From assembly GCA_947683625.1 (NCBI GenBank), contig CANTUR010000638.1, positions 124,001 to 188,000 on the forward strand: a stretch of 64,000 nucleotides of DNA, written 5' to 3'. The DNA comes from Mallotus nudiflorus (Eukaryota; Streptophyta; Magnoliopsida; Malpighiales; Euphorbiaceae). A program made the translations under genes and the position numbers. Positions 46,041-56,300 of this stretch are shown here, in pieces; position 1 is the first letter of the stretch, and each line of letters opens with the position of its first letter. A model generated the notes under the pieces. That model did not search any database, was not told the origin of the DNA, and worked only from the letters and a program-made list of their open reading frames with translations.

Positions 46041-46790
46041 TGGTTGAAAAATAAAGTGTTAGTATGATGCATGAAATGCATATATGCATGTAAGCATGAT
46101 GCATGTGTTATGTAACAAGTAGCAAGTAGCAAATCAAGTCAAGTAACAAGTTAAGTATACATCCTTTCGACCTTATTCCTCCCGCACATGTATTCAATGG
46201 CAAGTCAATTTTCTTAGGAATTTTGGTCTTGGCCTTAATATCAATAGGGGATATCAAGAACTGATGCGCATGCCAAATCTCTTAAAGTAGTAAAGCATAG
46301 AAACAATATTTCTAGGTATAAAAGCATAGCCCAATCTTTATTAATCCTGATGGGCTTCTAAAGTATGGGCTTGGGCTTTTATAGATAAAACACCTTATGG
46401 TAATAAACACAAGAAATTTGGGTAATCCTAAAGGTAGTTACTAAGTCACTATATGAGCTGAGTCTGATGAAAAAGGTTTAGGTTCCCTTAGAAAGATGCC
46501 CTCCTTTAAGACTTGAGTCATAGGCCAAAGTCAAAGGGGCCCAGCATCCCTTGCAAACTCGAGAGAAGACTACCTTCTTTAGGGCTTGGGTTACAAACTC
46601 TGGTTAGATGAGCCCGGGTAATCTTTCTTTAACCTAGTTAATGCTAAGAGTGATGGTTAGCCAATCTATAATCCTATGAAGCTAGTGGAATCATGGAACT
46701 ATAAACCAATGCCATCGGTTAATAAAGACATGCATAATGAATGCAAGAATAAAATAATTCTAAAGAATACAAGTAGAATCATTATCTCTT
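46041..46790 (-). other. Leader of element C
   Basis: Homologous to 14538-15286 of element B in opposite orientation, with the same landmarks (a CATGATGCATG cluster near gag). Non-coding. Confidence 0.65.
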
Positions 46791-46809
46791 ATCCCTAGTG
46801 GAGTCACCA
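46791..46809 (-). other. Primer binding site of element C
   Basis: The minus strand reads TGGTGACTCCACTAGGGAT directly after the LTR, the same primer type as element B (ACTAAGG there). Confidence 0.72.
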
Positions 46810-46810
46810 C

Positions 46811-48211
46811 TGTAGACGGTAGGGTTTAGCACGCATCCATGATTTTAGCAATCATGATACTGTTTGAGCTCAGGGCTCTAGAGAACACACTATTATATCA
46901 CAAAGACATAGCGTAAAGATAAAGAGTCACCACCCAGGGTAATAACTAGGACAAGTCGAAAGTGGTGGTACTCAATTCTCTAAAAGATAGCTAGCACCAT
47001 AATAAGGAGATTTTGGATACGAAATGCTAACTTCTTTCAGTCTCATGTACATTTAGAATTACTTTATGAATCACTATCTTATCCTTTGTTTACATGCAAT
47101 TGCATATAAACCCTTATTTAAACAATTACCCCAGACAAACTAGTCATGAAAAATACATATAAGCAATGCATTAATTTAAGTTCACAATCCCTAAGTTATT
47201 CTAATCTACATTGATTTTAATTAAATGGGCTAAATCTACATGTTTTAATTTACAAATGACCCTAAAAACTAATGGGTCTAATTATTATTTAATTTTAATT
47301 AGGTGAACCTAAATGTATTTATTTTAATTCTAAAAATGGGCCTAAATCTATAAAATATGAAGTATTTAAATTAGTGGGCCTAATTTTACGTGTTTTAATC
47401 CTAAGGTGATCCTAAATCTACAAGTTATGGAAAAGGCTTTAATTTAGTGGGCTAATTCTAAATTAATTAAACTAAACTAAAACGCTTATATCTAATTTAC
47501 TAAATGAGCCTAAGTTATCTCTAACCTAATTTATAATTAGTTATGGGCCTAAAATGCATTTTAATTAATTAAAATCTATACCTAATAAGTTAATAACCTA
47601 TTAAATGAGATGGGCTAATTAAAAGATAGGCCAAAAAAGAACAACCTAAACCTAAAATTAAATTTATGTACAGAATAAAATCCAACAAAGAAACGAATTC
47701 AAAAAAAACCTAATTTAGTTAAGTGACTTTAAATAATTAATTAACAAATTGTTAATAAATAAAATAATTAATGAGCAATCCTAATTCTATTTGCTTAAAT
47801 CTAATTATTTTAAAAACCCCGATTTTGATTTCTATGTCATTGATTTTAATTAATTTACCCAATTAAAACCCTAATTTTACTAACCAATTAATTAAAATAA
47901 AACAAATAATACATACACGAGATTTCACTATTCCTACTACTAGGGCTATTACAATTATCTACTACAAATTAAAAATTAAATTAAATACAACCAAAAAATC
48001 CAAATAAATAAAAATACGAAATAAAACTATCAATAAAATAAATAAATAAATAAAATACCAAGAAACCCTAAAAACTATGTTTAAATACAAAATTTAATCA
48101 ATGGCATTCCATGGATCTTCACAGGTTCTCTATAGGTTTTGTTCTCCATAGTGTATTCATGTCACCCCATCCATCAAAAGAATGAAAATAAAAAAAATTA
48201 GTCAATCAAGG

Positions 48212-48296
<85 letters not shown>

Positions 48297-49116
48297 CAAA
48301 ATTAAATATAAAAATAAAATCAAAATCAAAATAAAAGAAGAAGGATAAGAAGATTTGAGAATAAGATGCAGTATTGATTTCCCTCAGAAGGATGATCACT
48401 GTTGATGAAAGCCTGTAGCTTTTATTATGTTTGTCTGTGGTTTTAGTTTATTTGATATGATTTTTTTGGCAAAGAACTAAAGAAAAGCACATAAAAAATT
48501 CAAGAGAGTGCCTTGTGGCTCAAGACTAAGAATCAAAGAAAGTATATGAAAAAATAATAAAACCCTCGGAGCCTCCTCTTGTGAAAAGAAAATGACAAAT
48601 ATATAAAAACATAGTCATGTAACCCTACGTTAGGTTTAGGATAAAAATCAAATAATTTTTTTTTTTTGTTATTTATCTAATAAAAAACAAATTTATCAAT
48701 ATATTTATCTAATAAAATAAAAATCACAACCAATAAAAAATAAGTATAAAAGGAAAATAAAATAAATATTCAATAATAAATAAAAATTGCGGAGTGTCGA
48801 TTGGAAGTGTGGATTTTCGACCGTCAAAAATCTACCTTTTCGATTGGAAATGTAGATTTCTAATTGAAATATAGATTTATGATTGGAAATCTACATTTCT
48901 GATGCTACTTTCTTTTTAAATTTTCTCTCTTTTTTTTTGAAATTTTTTTAAAGAAATAATTAAAAATGAAATTTAAAAGTGAGTCCTAAAATAAAATAAA
49001 TTTATAATTTATTTCAAATCCAATAAATTAGACTCAATAAATATAATTTTACAGTCACTTTCATTGGGTCCTCTATCGCATCCAAACTCAAATCATCCTA
49101 AAATTAGGTGCTTACA
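46811..49116 (-). repeat. Element C 5' LTR
   Basis: 2306 bp. The minus strand starts TGTAAGCACCTAATTTTAGG at 49116 and ends GTCTACA at 46811. It shares most of its U5 half with B's LTRs and the solo LTR. It contains an (AAT)n run at 48213-48293 and a stretch of TCTACATTTC-like words at 48830-48900. Confidence 0.88.
48213..48293. repeat. (AAT)n microsatellite in element C LTR
   Basis: About 27 perfect AAT units. An open frame of repeated Leu codons across it is meaningless. Confidence 0.95.
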
Positions 49117-49423
49117 ATACCTCTCAAGAAAGATGAAAGGTCGGAACTAAGGAGGCCTACATTTTAGCAATCAAACTTTAGAAATCTAATAGAAGGATTC
49201 AGAAGGGAAATTGAATGAAACACATAGCTAAACACCTCCAAATAAAAAATCCTTATATGGATCAAATATAATGGAATAGATAACACCAGCCTAAAGGTTA
49301 AGTCCCTCTAAAATGGCCATGCAAGATAGGAGGTTCTATTATCAATACCGTTGGGACTATGAGCACGAGACTGGCACATGTCAAGAATTAAAGAATCCTA
49401 TAGAAAGGTTAATACATAATAGG
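49117..49423 (+). pseudogene. Fragment of another Tat-type gag (element F)
   Basis: Bases 49315-49423 encode MAMQDRRFYYQYRWDYEHET, then GTCQELKNPIERLIHNR. This is the pattern (F/Y)C.(F/Y)H.D.GH.T..C..LK..IE.LI of gag from Retand-like Tat elements, with the first Cys and the His partly replaced. Bases 49117-49314 precede it with many stops. It is cut by C's LTR on the left and E's LTR on the right, so it is a leftover of the oldest layer. Confidence 0.6.
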
Positions 49424-50267
49424 TGTCACGACCCAAACTAGGAGTCATGACCGGCGCTAGGGAACGGGAATTCTTTCGAATCCGGAACCCGTAGCAAGCC
49501 TTAGAAAATAAAATCATACAATAATTATATAAAAGTACGACCAAATTAAAATTTTTCTGAATCAATATATAAAATAAATACTCCAAATCCTTTTATAAAT
49601 GAATACATATTCGTACAATGTTCAAATACAAATTCTCAGAGTATTTAATATCCAAACAAAATAATACACTTCCAATATAGTGACACTACTACTGCAGTTT
49701 CTAGAATACAATTCAAAGTTTAGAATATACATTTGTATAAAACAGCCGGGACTGAAGAACACCGGCGAGGAACTCTATAACTAAGGTCTGACGATATGGA
49801 ATCTCCTGAAAAAAAATAATTGAGGGGGGTCAGACCTTACTGAGTGAATTATTATACTATATATACATGCAAACTAAACCATAACAATCAGGCATTCTTA
49901 TATATATATGTATATACACACATTTCACACGAATGCCAAACTTTGCTTTTATAAATATGCTAAATGTAGAAAACGTTTGTTTTAATTCATGAAGGATCCA
50001 TAGAACCCTAAATAATAACAACCTCAAACAATCCCATCATCACTCTAGCCATACAGGCTCACTTGATTCCAAATAGAACACTTATTCCAATCTGGACAGC
50101 AGACTGGCCCCGAGACACTAAGTCGACCGAGCTCCAGCAGTCTGGCTGTCAGTGTGATTGGCCCCGAGACACTTGGTCAACCGAGCTCCAGCAATCACAC
50201 TATCCATCACCTCACATCTCAATCAACCCAATAGATCATTCAATTCACTTATGGACAGTAGACTGGC

Positions 50268-53200
50268 TGTCACGACCCAAAACAGGGGCCATGACCGGCG
50301 CTAGGGAACGGGAATTCTTTCGAATCCGGAACCCGTAGCAAGCCTAAAAATAAAATAAATATGCAATGATAACCATAAAATATATATATGTGCAGCGGAA
50401 AATAAAATCATAAATATCATAATATCATCCATAACAACTGGATATAATTCAAAACTCATCACATCGCATATATAATCTCATAAATGTATAATCTTTATAC
50501 AAATCCAGTTTTAACATAATACATCTCTTTAAAATAAAGTACATAAAATCCAATACTTTAATTTACAACTACTGCAGTGTCTAGATAAAATAAATAAGAC
50601 TCAAGTAGACAATTTACATAAAGAAGCCGGGGCGGAAGAAATCCGGCGTATCGACCTGCTACTGAGGTCTGAGGAAGTTGACTCTCCTGAAAAATAGTCA
50701 ACGGAGGGGAGTCAGACCTCACTGAGTGAATTACTATAATATATATACATACACTCTAAGTGATAATGCATACAGTCAACAGTATATGAGTAATATGTAT
50801 ATATACAGGCAAGTTCATACAGATGCAGAAAAATCATTTTTATATATATTTTGTCTGAAAATCAACTTTTATGAAGGATCACATAGAACCCTAGAATATC
50901 GCAACCTCAGAATAATAGTGTTAAACAACACTCTAGCCATACAGGCTCACTGATTCCAAATATATCCACTTAATCCATATGGACAGTAGACTGGCCCCGA
51001 GACACTAAGTCAACCGAGCTCCAGCAGTCTGACTGCCAGTGTGATTGGCCCCGAGACACTTGGTCAACCGAGCTCCAGCAATCACACCCAAACCACATCT
51101 CACATATATCAATAATCATAATCAAATCGATATCCACAAATAGTCAATAATAAAGCCTAAATACTATAGGCGTACCGGTACGTACTCGGTCCTAGTGCTG
51201 CCCACTAGGTAGCACGTTCTATTGATATCCTTCAGTAATAAATAATAAAACATTCATTCACAAATACATGATACATGAATTTAAATAAGTCAACAATATA
51301 AACCATATATATACCGAAAATATACCAAACATAAACCAGGTATATTTTGAGTATATATACGTCAAATAAATTCAATCAAATCATGAATTAAACTAAAAAT
51401 ATATTTAAAAACATTTTAAATATATTTTATTAATAAAACATGTATATAATTTATTATATACCAAAAATATACTTGAATATAAATCATGTTATTTATGCAT
51501 AATTAGTCAAAATAAAACATGCATTTTCTAAATCATGCATCCTAAGCATATATATATAATATAGTAACTCACCTAATGCGCTCCACGAGACAGGTCCGAC
51601 GGGCCTGGTCCACTAACCCTCGGTCTCGGCGCAACTAAACAAGAAATAATTAACCGACATCAGAATAACCCTAACAGAAATCCTAGAATTAAATCTAGAG
51701 TATTCAACACAGAATCGGAAATTAGGGTTCGACTGGATGTCACGTTTTACGAGAATTCTACCGGAAATCCGGCAGAACCTCCCCTGTAAAACAGACATCT
51801 CTCTACTCAAAAGAGTAGAGCCGACCCTGCAAAGAAAATACACTTCGAAAATAACACCATAAACAATCACAACCCCTCGGTCGGACTCCAGACTACAATC
51901 TGTCGACCGGGGTCCACAAACACAGAAAATATATTCAAATATACCAAAAATATCCTTAAATCATAAAAATACATTTTATAAATAAAAATTACATAATTGA
52001 CCTTGAAACACTATAAAAATCGATTAAAACTCATTTTATTTGAAAAACCGTATATTATATATATAATTGAAAATAATTCACGAAAAATAGTTTTAATTAG
52101 TTAAAAATACCAAATATTTTGTAGAAATCATTTTTATACCTTAAATAAATATTAAAACCAATTAAATTACATTTTTAGACAATTTAGGGTAAAATTACCA
52201 AAATACCCCTATATATATATATATACCTAATTTACTTCAAAAATTCACCAAAAATCATACACTTATCCAAAATTAATTTTCTCAACATATTTATCAATAA
52301 TATCAATAATTAAACTCAATTAACCAATTAAATTCAAATAAAAACACAATTAACTTAATTTTCCAAAATCACCTAAACTTCAATAATTAAAAATAAATAC
52401 TTAGAAATTCATAAAAATTCCAAATAAATTCCTATAATTCATTTCAACACCTAATTCAACCATAAACTCCAATTTCATAATTTAAATAATTAATTTCCGA
52501 AAATTCGAAAATAATATTAAAATATTCAAAAATACCCAAAAATCCAAACAACCTCCAAAAATTCTACAAAAATTCATACATGAAGATTAAACTACCAGGA
52601 ACAACATTTGTGAAGGAAGTTTCCATGAATCATCCAAATTGAAGCTCAAAAAAATCGAAAACCAAAAGTGGCCGAAATATTCAACTCAAAACCTAAGCAA
52701 TTCTAGACCATTTTAGCTCAAACAAAAGCTAGAATAACACTCACCGGAGCTCAAGGAGAAGATAGAGACCGGCGGTGTCAAAAACGGTGGCCGGAGGAGG
52801 GAGAAACGACGGTGGCAAAAATGGTGGTCCGGCGGCAACCACGGGAGAAGAAAGAAGAAGAAGAAGAAAAAGAAAAAGAAAGAAAAGGAAAGAGAAAAGA
52901 AAAGAAAAAGAAAGAAAAAGGAAAAGAAAAAAAAAAAAAAAAGAAAAAAGAAAAAAAATAAATTTTAATAATTTAATAATAAATAAAATAATCAAATAAT
53001 AATAAATAAATAATAAAATATTAGGGTAATAATAAACCCTAATTAAATAAATATACACACACAGGCTTTATTTAATAATTTAAAAATATGTATGAGTTCA
53101 TGCAAGTCCGTAAATACATTTAAAATAATTAATAATACATTGTTTACGTGGAAATTTCCCCGAAAATGAAAGTCCCGGGAAAATTTTACGTAAAATACTG

Positions 53201-53336
53201 AAAATAATAGACTGTAATTAAAATAGGTTTAAAATACATATTAACTCATAAAAATATCATATAAAATACAAAAATCACTGACACTGCATATCCCGGTACA
53301 GTGTAAAAATATTTTTTAAAATTACGGGATATTACA
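50268..53336 (-). repeat. T2 3' LTR
   Basis: On the minus strand it starts TGTAATATCCCG at 53336 and ends TGACA at 50268. Modules: twin hairpin 50984-51087, palindrome module 51171-51209, leader hairpins 51744-51820, donor near 52740. A purine-rich run (52853-52955; pyrimidine in the sense strand) replaces the CTT patch of T1. The Lys/Arg-rich frame across that run is not a gene. Confidence 0.95.
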
Positions 53337-53350
53337 GTCTTCCCCCCTTA
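53337..53350 (-). other. Polypurine tract of T2
   Basis: The minus strand reads TAAGGGGGGAAGAC directly before the 3' LTR, identical in type to T1. Confidence 0.9.
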
Positions 53351-53390
53351 CAGGAATTCGTCCCCGAATTCTAAAAACAAGATTACAGAA

Positions 53391-56300
53391 TCAGGAAGGA
53401 AAGAGATACGGGTAAGAAGCTCGCATCTCAGCTTCAGTCTCCCACGTATGCTCTTCAACTCTGTCGCTACGCCACAAAACCTTGACCATCGGAATCTGCT
53501 TCGATCGCAACTGTCGAACTTGAAAATCAACGATCGCCACAGGTTCTTCCACAAACGTCAAATCTTCACTCACTTCCACACTGTCAGGTTGCAACACATG
53601 TGAAGGATCTGAGATATACTTCCTCAACATCGAGATATGAAATACTGGATGCACCTGCGACATACTCGGAGGCAAATCCAACCGATATGCAACAGTGCCA
53701 ACTCTCTCCAGAATCTCAAACGGTCCAATATATCTCGGTGCTAACTTACCCTTCCTACCAAATCTCATCACACCCTTCATCGGAGATACTTTCAGAAAAA
53801 CGAAATCTCCAACCTGAAACTCCACATCTCTGCGCCTAGGATCCGCATAACTCTTCTGTCTGCTAACTGCGGTCTCTAATCTGCGCTTGATCACGGCGAC
53901 TTTCTCTGCAGCATCCTGAACCATCTCTGGTCCAGTCAAAGCTCTCTCACCAATCTCATCCCAACTCAACGGGGATCTACACTTCCTTCCATACAACGCC
54001 TCATATGGTGCCATGCCAATACTGCTATGGTAGCTGTTATTATATGCAAACTCAACAAGCGACAAATGATCATCCCAGCTACCTCCCAAATCCAAGACAC
54101 ACATCCTCAACATATCTTCCAGTGTCTGGATCGTCCTCTCAGACTGACCATCTGTCTGAGGATGAAAAGCAGTACTGAAATCCAACCTAGTGCCCATCGC
54201 TTCTTGCAACTTCTGCCAGAAACGAGAAGTAAACACTGAACCTCTATCTGACACAATGGACACAGGTACTCCATGAAGGCACACAATATGCTTCACATAC
54301 AACTTCGCCAATCTAGCAACTGAATATGTGGCTTTCACAGGCAAGAAATGTGCAGACTTCGTCAATCTGTCTACAATCACCCAGATGGAATCGTATCCAT
54401 CCTTCGAACGAGGTAAACCGACTACAAAATCCATAGCTATCCTTTCCCACTTCCACTCGGGAATAGGAAGAGGCTGAAGCTTCCCAGAAGGCTTCTGATG
54501 TTCGGCTTTCACTTGCTGACACGTCAAGCACTTAGCAACATAATCAGCAACATCCTTCTTCAATCCATCCCACCAGTATAGATCTCTGATACTGTGGTAC
54601 ATCTTAGTAACACCAGGATGAACGCTGTAAGCTGTAGAATGTGCTTCATCTAGGATCTCTTCTCTCAAATCATCCACATCAGGAACACACAATCTACCAC
54701 TGATCCACAACACACCATCATCATCGAGTGTGAAATCAGTGAACTTCCCTGCTCTGACATTCTCTGCAAGCTCTTCCAGAATAGGATCTCGGCTCTGAGC
54801 TGCTTTAATCCTATCCCTTAGTACAGATCGTACTTTAAACTGAGCTAACAGTCCACCTGATCTACTGATCTTCATCATCAGACCTTGATCCACCATCAGA
54901 TGCAATTCCTGGATCAATGGTCTCCTCTCAACACCGATGTGAGCAAGACTACCTGAGGACTTCCTACTCAAGGCATCTGCTACCACATTAGCTTTACCCG
55001 GATGGTAAAGAATCTCACAATCATAATCCTTCAACAGTTCCAACCATCTTCTCTGCCTCAAATTCAAATCTCGCTGCTGGAAAATGTACTTAAGGCTCTT
55101 GTGATCAGTAAATATCTCACAAGTCACCCCGTACAAATAATGTCTCCAAATCTTTAAAGCAAAGATCACTGCAGCCATCTCAAGATCATGTGTGGGATAG
55201 TTCTGCTCATGCTTCTTCAACTGCCTCGAAGCATAGGCTATCACCCTTCCATTCTGCATCAACACACAACCAAGACCAATTCTAGAGGCATCACAGTAAA
55301 CTGTGAACTTATCCACACTATTAGGCAAAGCTAATACTGGCGCTGTGGTCAACTTCTCCTTCAACAACTGAAAACTATTCTCACAAGCTTCTGACCACTC
55401 GAATCTAACATTCTTCTGAGTCAAGCGAGTCATAGGGGCTGCAATCCTGGAAAAATCCTGCACAAACCGCCTATAATACCCGGCTAAACCCAGAAAACTC
55501 TGAATCTCAGTAACTGAAGTAGGTCTAGGCCACTCAGATACTGCTTCAATCTTCTGTGGATCAACCTGAATACCTTCTTTAGACACTACGTGTCCAAGAA
55601 AAGAAACACTCTCCATCCAGAAATCACACTTCGAGAATTTAGCATAAAGCTGATGATCTCTCAGTGTCTGTAGTACAATCCTCAAATGATATACGTGCTC
55701 TTCCATACTCCTCGAATATACTTGTATATCATCAATGAAGACTACCACAAACTGATCCACATACGGTCGGAATACTCTGTTCATCAGGTCCATAAAAGCT
55801 GCTGGTGCATTAGTCAAACCAAAAGACATCACCAGAAACTCATAATGACCATATCGAGTGTGGAAAGCTGTCTTAGGAATATCAGCTTCATTGATCCGCA
55901 GCTGATGATAACCCGACCTCAAGTCGACCTTAGAAAAGAATTGTGCACCCTGGAGCTGATCAAACAAATCATCTATCCTCGGGAGAGGATACTTGTTCTT
56001 CACTGTCACCTTATTCAGCTCTCTGTAGTCAATGCACAGTCTCAGGGTACCATCCTTCTTCTTCACAAACAAGACTGGTGCACCCCAAGGAGAAACACTA
56101 GGTCTGATAAAACCCTTATCCAACAACTCTTGCAACTGCTCCTTCAACTCTCTCAACTCTGCAGGAGCCATACGATAGGGTGTCATAGATATAGGAGTAA
56201 TACCTGGAACCACATCAATACAGAACTCAATCTCTCTATGAGGTGGTAAACCTGGCAACTCCTCGGGAAAAACATCAGGAAACTCACAAGCAACAGGAAC

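Larger units (their letters stand above)
45195..49116 (-). mobile_element. Element C: Tat-type element of B's family, truncated by element A
   Basis: Its 5' LTR (46811-49116), primer site, leader and the first part of gag are present on the minus strand. At 45195 gag stops in the middle of the capsid region exactly where element A begins. The rest should lie left of the window, beyond A's 3' LTR. Relation to B is shown by LTR ends, primer site and a closely similar gag. Confidence 0.8.

Noticed and set aside
50063..50338. 91-codon frame with two similar halves
   Set aside because: Its repetition comes from the twin hairpin of the E LTR, and it runs across the E/T2 junction.
52775..52999. Lys/Arg-rich frame in T2 LTRs (again at 60875-61097)
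   Set aside because: A purine run read as AAR/AGR codons; frame and length differ between the two LTRs because of A-run slippage.
55686..56249. 187-codon frame opposite the T2 RT region
   Set aside because: Shadow of strongly conserved coding sequence on the other strand; T1 does not keep it open and no domain is visible.
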